Counted from the stretch's first letter, positions 47,401 to 60,692 are shown. The stretch: DNA of 64,000 nt from Trogon surrucura (GCA_020746105.1 CM036658.1:34527004-34591003), one strand, 5' to 3'. Translations and numbers: made by a program. The notes: generated by a model from the letters alone, not told the origin.

Positions 47401-50400
47401 GTATTTCACAATATACACAGTGTATAAGTTGCAATGACCAAGGTACTGCATCTCTTTCTTTACTCTGATACGAGTTATTGACTTGTCAGCTTTAGAACAA
47501 GAATTTTAGTCAGCACATTCTCTTGGGAAATGACTCTTCATTTTCTTCAACACTGCTTGGTATGAACCAGCATACAGGGGGAAAACAAAAAAAGAAGTGA
47601 ACACTTCACAATTTCACGCTTCAAATTAACTTTATGGGTAGTCAACCTCTGAAACAAAATACAACACAGTTTAAAATTCAACCAATTCACCTATTCATTT
47701 TCCCTGCATACAAGTCTATTCTTCCTGCTACTGTCAATGTGATAGACATATTTATTTTGTAGCCTTATCTTGTGCACTACCCCACGACATCCAACCTGCA
47801 CATTAAGATGGGAAACCCTTTCAGTAACCTGCTGGCATCTATATGTCTTCCAGCAGCACAACCTACATTTTGTGCATCTTCTGGCAAGTCAGGCTGAAGA
47901 CTTGCTTCAAAAAGTATCCTCCATGGCCCTGAAAGGTACCTCCATCTCATTGCAAAGCTCCTTCTGTTTTCAACACTCACACTTGAGCAACTGAGGTTAC
48001 TTAAAAAGTTTCATTTGCAGCTAGTGCAGTTGCCAAAGGGAGCCTATGCCTTTAATATGGCACGTATTCAAGAACCTACAGCAGAATAGTAGCTGACAAA
48101 GCAAGCTTTTTCGCGTTTGAAATTACATAAAACCTCTTCATATCCATCTGACAACCATATGCTCGAAGTGAAGCAGTAGGTACAAAAACAGAGGCTTAAC
48201 TCTGAACTATCTAAATTGTGGATCATAACCTCTCCATCCCTCTCATACACAGGAAAAATGACAGAAATTTCTCAGTCTCACAGAAGGATGAGACTGTAAG
48301 ACCTGAGGATGTCAGCAGAACCTCAAGATACTATGTTCATATCTTTCCTCACAGAAGAAGAATAACTTGCGGTCTTCTTGGAAATACTCCACTACTCCTC
48401 CAGGGATCAGCTCAAAAAGTGATAAACTCCAAAAAATGATAACTCCAAGAAATACATAGCAGTTGCTTTTGTGTGCAGCAGCATGTAAACAAGAGCGCTG
48501 CTGGGGAGGGGAGACTGGATAACATTAGGAATCACAGACAGAAAGAAGTTTTTGATTCAGAAATTGAAGACTCAAGTATTTCTCTGCAGTAACATTACTT
48601 TAGAAATCACTCATTGTAAACTAAAACTACACTACTTTTTACAGGGTGGAAGGGCAGTCCCCTTCATATTCTTTGTCTTCCATGCAATACTTGCAATTTT
48701 TTATTTTTTTTTTAGCTTGGGTATATGCAAGGGATGCCCTGGAAAATGAACTGGTTGGCACGAAGCTCCATTTCACCGTTCACCTCCAGAGGAGGAACCA
48801 GAACATGGTGCACCCTGCTGACATGACTTTGAACATCAAACACTAAGGAGACACACTTCGCAAGGTCTGCCAGCTCAACCCAAACAATTCTATCACAAAT
48901 TTCTGCTTTGATCTGTGCAATCACACGTTGGAGACACACGCTCCATTCCCATTCTGCTTTCTGCAGCGTGGTACGGGCAGATGCAAGTTGTGATGCTTTT
49001 CTCTTTTCAGAGAAGACACGAATTTACACCTTCAGTCTGTGCCTTTCCTTACCCATGAGGCTCTTTGGAGCCTGGAGATAAGTGACTCTGCAACTTCTTT
49101 GCCACTTTACATGTCACTTAAAGCTGATGGTTTCTTACTAGGTATTGAAAAAAAAAAATGTATTTCCCCATTAAATGGTCATAACCTGAATGCAGACATC
49201 TCATTGCTTAAAGCGTGTACTCAAACTCACAGCTATGCTAGTAAGTTCTTAATTGTAACCTGCCTATATCAAAAGTAGACCTTGTAGCACCAGCTGCTAA
49301 TTAATAGCCACATGACTGACTTTTTAAAAGTCACTTCACTCCCTGTTCTGAGTGCCAGCTGAAAACATAAATAAAAAACTAGCCTTTCCTCATATGTTCA
49401 AGGCTTGAAATGAAACTGTTTTCATTTTAGAATTATGTAGAGGTTTTTCCTCCCAGTTCATGGGAACTAACCGAAATGCACAGGCAGAAGCATCGGCACA
49501 GAAGCAGACGGGCTGACAGGCGACACCACGTCCCTGTTTTGGTACCCGGAGCTGGTTTTAGCTTTTAGTACAATCCAACTCCAAGTTGGGAAGAGTGAGC
49601 ACAGCTTCCACTGCACCCTTTTCTCATATATAAGTAGGATGCAGTTACGGTAGAAAACAGGTAATTAAATGTGTTTATTGTGATAATTAATTAGGGTAAC
49701 AAACTTAAAAAAAATAATCAGACCCATCATCAAGGAAACCCAGTTACAAATCTAAACCCATTTAACGTTTTTAAAAATTTCCTTCAGTTTTTGTTTTATA
49801 AACTACACTTTTCAATTTTAGTTTGTTTAACAGAAAAAAGTAGCAACCATTCTACAAATACACAATAGAGTCACACTACTTTTTTTCTTTCTCTCTATAT
49901 ACACAGCTTCTGCTTGGAAAATTCATCTCTACATTACTCCTTGTAGTTTCTAGAAAAGTAAAAAGTGAGCACTTAAAAGAAACTTCAAACAGGGGAAGAT
50001 GAGAATTATCAATGCCATATGTCAGAACAAGTTCTTTCTGAGGTTACATCAATATCAGAAGATGGGAAACAGCTCCTAAAACTGCTTTTAGGAGAACAAG
50101 GAAGCTAGTGAGTCCAGGGTCAGAGGAAACTATTTCCATGAAAAGAAGATAAATGCAGGAGCTTGGCAGCTTTTTCTGCTTGTAACAGCTGAATTCCCTC
50201 CCTCTTCTTCAGGAGACGATGACTTCTTTCATGAAATGAGATATTTAAAAAAAAAAAATATTAACTGCCCTTGCATATCTATGGTTATATTAGCAAGTTA
50301 GTGCTCAGATACCGATTACTTTAATAAAAGTAGAAAGACCCAAGCAGATAGCTTTCACTCCAACACAAAGAAGTGCAACAGAATTGCATGTTCTCACTCC

Positions 50401-52031
50401 CATCAAAGTTATCTGAAACTTTTATTTAAAAAAAAGTAACCTCATAGGCTTTTAGTGCTAACATCACAGAACTGCTATTTCAACCTACTGCAACACAGAG
50501 AGACTGTTCTCCTAAGATCAGCCTGAAGCAGCAGATGGCCAGCCCTGTGGCAGGTATGTCTGGGGTAGTTTTACAGACTAAATTCCCACTTCCCCAGCTG
50601 CAGAACTTAAGGTCACCCTGCCCACAAACTTCAAAGCAGTCATTCCTGGACATACGAACCCCCTCTGTTCACTGGTGGGTCTGGAAACCAAGTGTTTCCA
50701 CTTACGGCAGTTCCCCTTGCGCCAGCACTTCATTAAGCAGCACAGACTGATGGACAACACTTGAGTGCAGGAAAGAAACGCTCCAGGCTTAACAAATGGT
50801 GTCACAGATTCTGAAGTCTCATGACCTTCCATAGAAGCTCCACATCCTTCTACCTGCTCTCCAGGCACTGATGGGAAAGGATTTGTGTCCAACAGTGGAC
50901 CTGCCGTGTACACAAGCAGCACATTTGGATGTAATATCAGCATTTCTCCTTGCCGGTACATGGAAGATGAACTTCACTTTTTTAGTCCGAGCAAAGTAAA
51001 AGAGTGGCATGAAAGTTTCCTGAATGAGGACTGAGGAAAGCACAGTTTTTTTCTGTTGCTGCTGTTGTTTTTAGCTTTAAAGAAGAACATCATATGTGTA
51101 AGAATGTGACAGAAACGTACTTATAGAAGAATGTGGAGTAGAAAAAAAACCCACAAACTTTTTTCTGAAAGATAAAAAAAACCCCAAACCAGTCCACCTG
51201 TGAGCTCAGCAACAGCATTCACAGCTATATAAAATAGGAACCTGTTATACTAATAAAGCCTAAACCACAAGGGCTCAGAATTGCATTTCTCTTTCACATT
51301 CAGGTTCCATACATACTTATTCAAAATATGCACGAACTAAGCCCTTTCCTTAGACATGCTTTTCATACTGAGACCCTAAGTAGAGAGACACAACAAAGGC
51401 TGTTGTCTAAAGGCTATCACTGCCACCATTTCCCACCCCTCTGTCTGGCTGCTGTACCTCAAATGTCTCTTTAAGCTTTTCCACCAGCAACAACTTTGTG
51501 TTTTGATGTTATGAGACATAGTTTCATTTTGCCTTAAAAAGGCAAAAATAATCTAGGGTTTAAAGTTGTATTCTTCTGTTTTCATGGATTACCCCAGGAA
51601 AACAGACAACACAGCAGACTTACACTGCTCGTGCGCAATGAAGCAAGGCACAAGAAGGAGCACTCACTTGTCCTCTGCCACAAAACAGTCTCTTGTTCTC
51701 AGTGTTTTCCACTGGTGGAAACAAATGATTGTTCAATGCCTCATTGAATGCTCTTTTGAAATGTGACAAGTTAAGAGCTGCCATTTTTGTTCACGTAGTT
51801 TCTCAAGCTGAAGTTTAGCTGTAACCCTAGCTTAGCACTCGAGTGGTTTTTTTCCCTGAAACATGGGAAGAGAAAACAGTTGCTCAAAGATGAACATACC
51901 AGCCAGTGGCTAGACACAAACATGACCCCAGACCTTCCACTCTCCAAATGCTTTCCTCTGATAGTTAGAAAGGCTATATTAGTTTTAGCTGAGGATGTGA
52001 GAAATCTAAGCCAGTGAAGTCAGTGAAGTCA

Positions 52032-52082
52032 TCTAAGTCAATGAAGAAACTAAGCAAAACATTCAGAGCCAAACTCCCTATA
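52032..52082 (+). repeat. Diverged direct repeat, copy 1
   Basis: About 50 bases (AAGTCAATGAAGAAACTAAG onward) matching 53562-53612 at roughly four of five positions. It ends right at the 3' edge of the CR1 at 52086. Confidence 0.5.
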
Positions 52083-52085
52083 CAC

Positions 52086-52420
52086 AATCACAGAACATCA
52101 GTGGTTGGAAGGGACCTCAAAAGATCATCTAGTCCAACCTCCCTGCCAGAGGCAGGATCCCCTACCCCTAGGGCAGCCACACAGGAAGGCGTCCAGGCGG
52201 GGTTTGAAAGTCTCCAGAGAAGGAGACTCCACAACCTCTCTGGGCAGCCTGTGCCAGGGCTCTGTCACCCTCACAGGGAAAAAGTTTCTCCTTACGAGTT
52301 CATGGAATCTCCTATGCTCCAGCTTGCATTTGTTGCCCCTTGTCCTGTGTCACTGGACATCACTGAAAAGAGCTGGCTCCATCCTTCTGACACTCGTCCT
52401 TTAGATATTTATACAATTAT
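52086..52420 (-). mobile_element. CR1 LINE 3' fragment
   Basis: About 335 bases of CR1 3' sequence in minus orientation. Landmarks on plus: AATCACAGAACATCAG at the 3' end, GGTTGGAAGGGACCTC, AAGATCATCTAGTCCAACCT, GGAAGGCGTCCAGGCGGG, CTCCACAACCTCTCTGGGCA and a region encoding the last CR1 residues. It is of the same subfamily as the copies at 752-1514 and 54021-54916 but more diverged. No complete frame remains. Confidence 0.93.
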
Positions 52421-53561
52421 GTGCTTCCTTGAGGACAAAAATATTATCTTGCAAGCATTCATTTTGTAAAAGCATTATTGTTGCCTCTTCTGAAGTATGG
52501 ATTCCCATCTTCTTTTCTGAAAAATACAACTCAAAAAGCTTGAGATCAAGAGGTCTTGGTCATGTGCTGATATCTTACATGTAAGTCTTCCTGCACATGC
52601 CAATTTTCAAATTTTCTCCTTGGTAACAACTTCTACCCTGAGTTTTCAGCTTTTCTTGAAGTTTACCAAGACCTTTGGGTTAGAGCAGACGCCCCACAAC
52701 ACATCCCCATCTCGGCTATTTTGGAGAAGCTCAGTTGGATCAGTACTCACTTGTGAATGTAGCACTGCTAACTGGTGTCAGATGGCAGAGAGAGATGTGG
52801 TACTAATTCGTTTTGGCTTAGTGTGGATTTTCACTAAGTGAATTTCACTCCTTAGCCAGCAGTTTGTTATTTCACCTGGATCTGACAGAAAAACTTGGAT
52901 TCTATTGCTTGGGGGTAAGGGTGCAATTTCCAAATCCTACTATTCATAAAGACAAATAAAAATCTATTCTCTCAGACTTGTCAAGAAGAATACCTCCTTC
53001 TGCCATTGCAATTAATTTTGTGAAGCTTTTGGGAAAAAAAGGACAACCTATGCAAGCAATTATAATTAAAAAAAAATATTTATTTTCTAATCAAAAGGTG
53101 AACATGAATATAAACCAAGAACTACTTAAGGCTTAGCCCTCTCTGGCCATTCTCAGAAGAATGCAGAGTTTTCCTTTGCTCTTTAAATTTATTTCTTCCC
53201 CGAAAAGGTAATAAATTATACTGAAGCCAGGGGAAAGATTTTTAATAAAAAAGGCCTCATTTCCATTGTATGTAAAGGGATGGATTTACTAGAGGGATTT
53301 TTCCCCTTCAAAAATAAAATAAAACCACATTCCTGCCTTGGGAAATGATGGAAATTCCTCAAAGCACAGTTTCAAAGGATCGCAAATGAAAATAAATAAT
53401 ACTTATTCTTAACTGAAGGGGGAAAGAAGGGGGAAACTTCCAAATGGTTTCCCCAGGGTGAAGTAATGAATTATATAGGGATACCTGGAATACTTTAGAG
53501 AAAAGGCAGTTACCAGGGACATATCAGCTTTAGCTGGAAATACAATAAATTTAATTGGGGA

Positions 53562-53612
53562 AGTCAGTGAAGAAATTAAGCACAACATTTGGAATGAGAC
53601 TCCCAACACACC
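53562..53612 (+). repeat. Diverged direct repeat, copy 2
   Basis: Partner of 52032-52082 (AAGTCAGTGAAGAAATTAAG onward), 1.5 kb away in the same orientation. Unlike copy 1 it is not followed by CR1 sequence. Confidence 0.5.
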
Positions 53613-54020
53613 CAGCCATGCTCCAGGTTCAGTGAAAACAATCTCCTGGATCCAAGGCTCCAATAACTTCTGCTTCAAGCAAAGAGAGGTTGCATAGGCT
53701 TGTTTTGAAAAAGAAAGCTACTTATGAAGTTTATCACAAAAGCAAACTGATTGCAGTGTAATTTCCAGATACTGTGCTTGCTTATTCTTTTTCCTTTCAA
53801 TATCCCTGCCAGCCAAGCAGTACTAGGAAGAGATTTGGTCTGGAGCTGCTAGACAAAACTCAAACAGATCAACTGGAATTAATTTCCAGGACTAGAAATT
53901 ATAATAAAAATGATCAGTGACTGAGATTTAGAGATACAGATTAAGTGTCAGAGAGCACACATAGTATCACTTTTATAAGAGCATGAAAAAAACATGCAAG
54001 AAAGAAACATCCGATTCAAG

Positions 54021-54916
54021 TCACAGTATCACAGTATGCTAGGGATTGGAAGGGACCTCAAAAGATCATCTAGTCCAATCCCCCTGCCAGAGCAGGAACA
54101 CCTAGATGATGTAACACAGGAAGGCGTCCAGGCGGGTTTTGAATGTCTCCAGAGAAGGAGCCTCCACAACCTCCCTGGGCAGCCTCTTCCAGTGCTCTGT
54201 CACCCTTACCGAGAAGAAATTTCTTCTCAAATTTAAGTGGAACCTCTTGTGTTCCAGCTTGATCCCATTACCCCTTGCCCTATCATTGTGTGCCACCGAG
54301 AAGAGCCTGGCTCCATCCTCGAGACACTCCCCTTTTATATATTTATAAACACAGTCTTTTCTCATAAGGGAGATGCTCCACTCCCTTCACCATCTTTGTG
54401 GCTCTGCGCTGGACTCTCTCCAGCAGTTCCCTGTCCTTCTTGAGCTGAGGGGCCCAGAACTGGACACAATATTCCAGATGCGGCCTCACCAGGGAGGAGT
54501 AGAGGGGAAGGAGAACCTCTCTCGACCTACTAACCACCCCCCTTCTAATACACCCCAGGATGCCATTGGCCTTCCTGACCACAAGGGCACAGTGCTGGCT
54601 CATGGTCATCCTGCTGTCCACCAAGACTCCCAGGTCCCTTTCCCCTACACTACTCTCTAATAAGTCATTCCCCAACTTATACTGGCACCTGGGGTTGTTC
54701 CTACCCAGATGCAAGACTCTACACTTACCCTTGTTATATTTCATTAAATTTTTCCCTGCCCAACCCTCCAGCCTGTCCAGGTCTCGCTGGATGGCAGCAC
54801 AGCCTTCTGGTGTGTCAGCCACTCCTCCCAGCTTGGTGTCATCAGCAAACTTGCTGATAGTACTCTCTAGTCCCTCATCTAAATCACTGATGAATATATT
54901 GAATAATATTCGCCCC
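54021..54916 (-). mobile_element. CR1 LINE, 5'-truncated, young copy with RT FADD
   Basis: CR1 of about 0.9 kb in minus orientation. The minus-strand frame at 54948-54343 encodes the end of reverse transcriptase with [20 protein letters not shown], the catalytic FADD, and [22 protein letters not shown]. It then shifts frame because about 56 bases present in the 752-1514 copy (from just after AAAAGACTG) are missing; coding sequence resumes in the frame 54365-54102. The 3' tail is built of CACAGTAT repeats instead of ATTCTATG. Over 180 bases of RT-proximal sequence it differs from the 752-1514 copy at only a few positions. Confidence 0.95.
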
Positions 54917-57900
54917 AAAGTCCAAAGGTTCTTAAGTTTAAGACACACTCCAATCAGTGCATAATTACATACAGATTACAGCTTAGATCCTTGACATGTT
55001 TTCATGCCTCCCATTATTTTAAAGCAGAAACCCATTTTGCTGGTGTAATTAACTGATTTTTAACAGTTCTTTGCAAAAAATTGTCTTCCTTTTATAAAAC
55101 AGTGCTAGATCTAAATAATACAGTAATCAAGCTATATTTATCAAAAAAAAGAATACGAACATTTTCATTTATGAACATAAAAATATTAGTCCATTCATTA
55201 TGGATAACAGACATCATGAAAATTCCAATTTTTGTTATTAAATGCGAATGATTTCACAATGAAATCTTCTAACAAATATAAGCAATAATATGAAGACTTC
55301 CATTCCACTTCACCTACTTAAAGGTTGAATGTACACTGAGTTTTTTAAGTAAATACCAAAATATCATTAAGATGCATGGGGGGGGGAAGACATAAGCAGC
55401 AACAGGAAGCCCTGGAAGGCACCTCTACCCCAATCTGTATGTGTTATTTTCCTTTAAGGAGAAATCACCACTACTCTAAAGGACTTCCACTGAGAAAAGA
55501 GAAAGAAATTCAAGACACCAAAATCCTATAAGGTGTTCTTTAAAAATATTTAAAAAAAAAAAATCATATGGAATAATTTTCATGAAGATTTCACTTCTTC
55601 TTGCAAATATTTGATGATACAGCTTGAAAGTGCCGCCATCACACTGCAGTTCTGAAATCACTTATTATAAACCTTCCCTTTATATACAATGGTAATAAGA
55701 ATTAACTTCGTAAACTCTATTAGGAATACTCCATTTAGATTACAGTCATCAGCCACAATTTCCCTGTTTACTCGACTGTGGGTTAAATTCACAGTTGATG
55801 CACTTTTAAAATATACTTATGTGAAAACACTGAGACTGCACATAACTGCACCCTGTATGCTAGAACAGAAAGTTATTGATGCTCAGACTTGTATTGCCAG
55901 CACCAGTTTCACAGTTTATTGCTCTGTTTTTCCGTCAGGATTAAATCAATACACAAGCGACATTACTAAAGACGCAGAGGTCATGCAGGGCTGGTGACTC
56001 TGAACAAGCCTCCTGTGCTGCCCACAGGGTAACCTGGTATTCACGGTTTCACATACCCCACCGCCCCCTGCTTCCAGAGAAGAAGGTGTGAAATGCACTG
56101 CTCTCATCTGAACTCTAGCCTGATCTCACTGCTCAGCTCAGTTTTCTAAGGAAAATATGATAATGTCAAGGAAAAGTTCAAACTGGATACTGCTCTTCTC
56201 CGCATGGGGCCACCTCTACCTGGTAGAAGGACATCTCCAAGCTCAGACAACATTCTCATTTTCAGTCAATTCAGCGAAAATGTTGCTGGAAACCTCAGCT
56301 CTCTTGATGACAGCAGGACTCCTCAGGGAGAAAGTGAAGAGATGAAGTTGTCTTCTTCCAGTCACAGGGCTCAGAATTAAACCCTGTCTTCTCCAAAAGA
56401 TCCTCTTATCAGTTGCCTTGCACTAGCAGGGCTGATGTTTGCTTTGGCCCATCAGAATAACTTTACCTGGGCAGGGAAGATCTGCCGAAGTTCAAGTGAT
56501 TCCATAACCAAGATGTGTCTAGACAAGATCTTAGTCCAGGACCACTTGCTTGGTAACTGGTGAAATATAGTTAATAAGGCCTAGGTAGGTGAAAGGCTTA
56601 AGATTCAGGGGCTGACAAAGAGCAGCTGCCCCAGTTAATCACCTCATACTGCATGAGGTGTATGAAAATAAAGACAAGCCTCTGGCAAAACACAGAGTGC
56701 TGTCAGTCAGGAAACAGTCACACTATTTCATGGCCTTTTTATTTTCTACTGAAAATCCACTGCTCTTATTTCATGACGAGAGGCAGCAGGAAAAGACGCA
56801 GACCACATGCCAGAAGAGACAGCACAGATATTCGAAATGTCTTTTAAAAAATGTGCCTCTGCAGAACTTAGTGTTTTGATCTTCAAATGAAATGCTGTGT
56901 ATCAATCACCCAGAAAGGTTAAAGTTATCAATAAAGCACCTTACTTACTTAACTGTCTGGCTACAGCATATGTTGATACCCATAGTTAGCATAGTTTAAC
57001 ATAGTTTTTGCTACTTTCAATCCCCATTTGGTACCTAGCTGTGAGAGAAAAGCTATGAAAGTACAAAAATAAGTCTCTCACGCAATACGTAACTGTGGCA
57101 AGAAAGAGAGAGCAGGAAAAGAAGCTGAATATTTCCACCCTTCCAGATGTTTATATTGAATTTTCAGATGTTTTCCTTGAATTTATTGCTTCATTGTAGT
57201 AAGTAATGGACTGTCTTCAAACACAGCGAGACTCCTTTAAATCAAAACATTTATACAAAAAGAACTTTTACTTTTTAAATCTATACCCACATTAGTTTTC
57301 AGTTCTTACAGAACTAAACAACATCCTTTCAAACAAACTGGATGGTCTTAGAGGCAGGAAAGGCTCAAGTGTCCTTTTAGTTCCCAGGAACATAAAGGGT
57401 AAGCAATCATGAATTCATTGTTTGCTCTCCCTACGTCCTGACGACTAGCTGTGGTGCTTGGCTCAATAGGCATGCCTAATTTTGGCCAGGCATCATTGAG
57501 AACTCACCCAACACAGAAGGCTAATTGGCAAGATTCGTAAAATACACATCAGAAGGATGGTTGCTATTATCATTATTTAAAATTCAGTTATACAACCTCC
57601 ATACCATAATGTCCCAGTCTAAATTCTAAATAGAGAAGAATGCCCAAAGATGTGTATTGAGCTATAGGAAGACTTATGCATATTGTAAAAACAAGAGCTG
57701 GCAGGTTAAGGACTGATGTTTAATCAGCATTTAAGCAGGACAATATATAGGCTAACTTTCCAGCAGTAACCATCTACGCTGGTAGTTATCTACAAATGTG
57801 GGTATATAATAACCCCTAAAAGACCCTAGCCTTCCATGACTTATTCCAGGCCAGGGAAATCCAGCGCAGGGCTAGTTTTTCCAGCCCTGAGCTCTGAAAT

Positions 57901-58489
57901 CATTTTTCCAGTGCTTTTACCACTTCATTAAACAACAGTTAGATATCGTCATCCATTTGGGGTCCAAACCTGCATTTGTCCCAGTCAAATGCCTTCAGAG
58001 CCTAACTATGACCTCCACCAGGAAAAAAACAGTTTAGTTTTGTCCTTAAACATAAGTTAATGTGGAGGATCGAAGGGAGGATGCCAACTTTCAGCAGTCA
58101 TATCCATGAGGTTTCTGTCTGTTCCCTTGATTGCTCATTTAAATGTAACACATAGTGTTAGTGAAAGGCAAAGCGTCACTGAGCAGCAAGCCAAACCAGA
58201 CCCAATTTTATGGCTATGTGCAGTACAGAGATCAGCCTTGCCTTAGCCCGAGCACAAAGGAAAACTCTAGAGAAAGAGCTTTATGTTCCCTGTTACTTTT
58301 GAAAGATTTCAAAAGCAGCCTTGTTAAAAGAAAAAAGGACTCAACTATGAAATCACTTCCTTCTGTTTAAAATATTTTACTCAAGGAAAAAAAAAACCAA
58401 CACAAAAGGGCATGAGAAAAAAAAATAATAAAAAAAATCTGTTCTCTGCTTTTGATTTGTTCCTAGGATTCAGCATCCTGCCCACTCTG

Positions 58490-58830
58490 TGGGATGACGC
58501 CGTGTGCCAGATCCCGACCGCTCCAGCCAGCGCATCAAGCGTCCGTCGCCCTCCCCACACAATCACCCTCTTGTCAGAAGGGGATGGCGCCCACCCCACA
58601 CAGCCTGACAGCATCGCTGACGCGAGAGAGGGCGGGCTGCAGCCCCTTTGGGGAGGCTCTTCTCCTCTTGGAGCAAGGCAGCAAGGCGCGAGGAAGGCAG
58701 GCTGTGTTAGGCAGCTAGCAAACAAGAAGCTCTTGTGTCCGTTCCCTCCCCCCCACCTTCTGCCCCCTGAAACGGAGCGTGGACAGGGAGAGGGGAAAAG
58801 ATGACCTTCTGCTTGCAGCAGCGAGGCTTT
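58490..58830. promoter_or_regulatory. CpG-rich block in the LPAR1 intron
   Basis: About 340 bases with roughly 19 CpG dinucleotides and near 60% GC in an otherwise AT-rich, CpG-poor intron, 3.3 kb downstream of the LPAR1 main exon. Both strands carry open frames (plus 58412-58804, minus 58725-58381), but neither resembles a known protein, as expected for GC-rich DNA. It could be a small CpG island marking an internal promoter or enhancer, or the remnant of a GC-rich repeat. It is not one of the two LTR families seen at 4-10 kb as far as I can tell. Confidence 0.4.
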
Positions 58831-60390
58831 GCCTGGGAGTGCAGCCAGCAGGATGGCTTCAGGAAGACCCGTTTACGGAAGTCTGAAAGTCAAACCAATA
58901 GTTCATTGATGCCCAAATCACAAGGGGGTTACTTACAGCTGAGCTGCATTTTAACAAAGATCCTAAGATGATGGGACTGGTTTACTGCCCTGTGCCAATG
59001 CTCACAGGTTTACCGAGACTCCCAAATCTGTTTTCCCTTGGTTCTCAAGGCACCCTCCCTCTGCTCCAAAATGCCTCCTCTTGCGTAAGTGGACTGATAC
59101 GCATCAGCTCCCCTCCCCACTCACCTATGGAGTAGGAGAGGAGGGAGAGGGGTCTTAAGAACAAGCTAAAATGCTTCCTTTCCCTTCTCTACCTTCAGCA
59201 AAAAGCTGGTTTCTGCCTTGGACAGCAATGTCTTACCCTGATTTGCAGCATTAAGAAAAGCAGTGGGTGTTTTCCTGCACGTTATTTAAATAGACTGACA
59301 CAGAAAAAGCTAAACTGCTGGAGAGAAATTCTCAGTGAGTTGCTCCATACAGCCTAAGCCACCCACCTTTTCTACCTTTTCCAAAGCTGAAGCAGGTAAA
59401 CTTGCAGGACTATGCATTGACTACCTGTGCAAGAAGGCACTCAAGGAGTATGACACTTGAAATAAAATCTGCTTGTGAAAATTTTAAGCCAGCCTTGCAA
59501 GTAGACTGCAAGCAGTGCCAGAACACCACGACATCCCCTGGATCAACAGGCTGGTTGCATTCATCTACTCCAAACCGAGACACCACCTAACCAGCACTTT
59601 GAATTTTTGTTTAGAACCACAAAACAACCCTCCACTAGAAGTGCAAATTCAGTAATATGGGATAGCGTTCATCAGCTGACAGCAACTAATGAACATTTCT
59701 CGTGGTTCATCTAGCAGTTTGCTTAACACTCTGATATACAAACATTTAACCTCCCCAAAGTCTCTGTGGTTGCCCTCAGACCCAATTCTTTGATTCAAGA
59801 CCATTCCTTTTACTTATACAGGAAAAAAAACCCACTATAACAAGCTCACAGCCATTTCCCAGACATCTTTATATTGCACCCATGTCTCACAGGTGGTAAG
59901 GAGGTGAACGCATTGTTCCTCCTCCAACCAAAAAAAGCATACTGTTTTGGAAAAAAAAAACAAACTCAAAACAAAACCCTTTTCAAAATAATACCAAAGT
60001 GAGAGATTCAAACACAAGGTGCCACAGCCTGGGAGTGCCTTCATTTTCTTCAAAAAAAATTTAATACAGTGATACATTACCTCTCTCTGTGAATGGTGTT
60101 TTATGCAGATTAGATGTGCTAAAGCATAGCGTGCACAACGCCGAATGAATTTAACTGCACCAGTAACAAGAATTAAAGATCTGTTTGAATTTTGAAGAAA
60201 GCTTCAAAATATGCTACCTGCAGTTCTGAAAAATAATACTCCTAATAGCCCCAGTGAGGAGCCAAGAAATATTACTGAACTACATCAACAGCTAAACTTG
60301 AGTCACCTTTAGTTTGGCTCCTTCTACTTAACCTCTGGAGTTGATCCACTGTTTCCAGAACAATACTTGGAAAAAAAGTAAGGTACTTAT

Positions 60391-60421
60391 TAGGGGGGAA
60401 GGTGGGGGGGGGAGGGAAGGG
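60391..60421 (+). repeat. G-rich tract, quadruplex-capable
   Basis: Four or more G-runs separated by one to three bases (G6, AA, GG T, G9, A, GGG, AA, GGG), fitting the usual G-quadruplex pattern on the plus strand. It is 240 bases from the G23 run. Confidence 0.7.
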
Positions 60422-60660
60422 CTATTTTATGTTCCTTGTATGCTTCTGTAGTTATGGCCACCCTGGGTGGCCTGCACATCTTCCCTGTGACCTCTGCTGC
60501 TAGGGGAGTGCAGTCACTACCCAGCCTTCGAGCTGCATACATACGTCCAGTCCCATACATGCCTGGGATTAGCTGCCATGTGCTACTCACTCAGTGGCCA
60601 TTTGTTTACTCCTATAATCCTGCATTGCACTGGGGTAAGTGCTAACTATTTCCCACCCAC

Positions 60661-60692
60661 TTTTTTTTTGGGGGGGGGGGGGGGGGGGGGGG
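60661..60692 (+). repeat. T9-G23 homopolymer tract
   Basis: Nine T followed by 23 uninterrupted G (60670-60692), then CGGAAGTTGTG and a T-run. Run length may be imprecise because homopolymers are error-prone. Confidence 0.85.

Larger units (their letters stand above)
47098..52085. other. Intron segment, no gene recognised
   Basis: AT-rich intron, with the poly-T at 47383. No coding family, RNA gene or transposon could be identified. Confidence 0.55.

Noticed and set aside
54343-54948. Host gene encoding a reverse transcriptase-like protein
   Set aside because: It is the CR1 ORF2 remnant, truncated at the 5' side and frameshifted by the 56-base deletion.
58381-58804. Protein gene in the CpG-rich block
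   Set aside because: Open frames on both strands and no motif; GC-rich DNA has few stops by chance.
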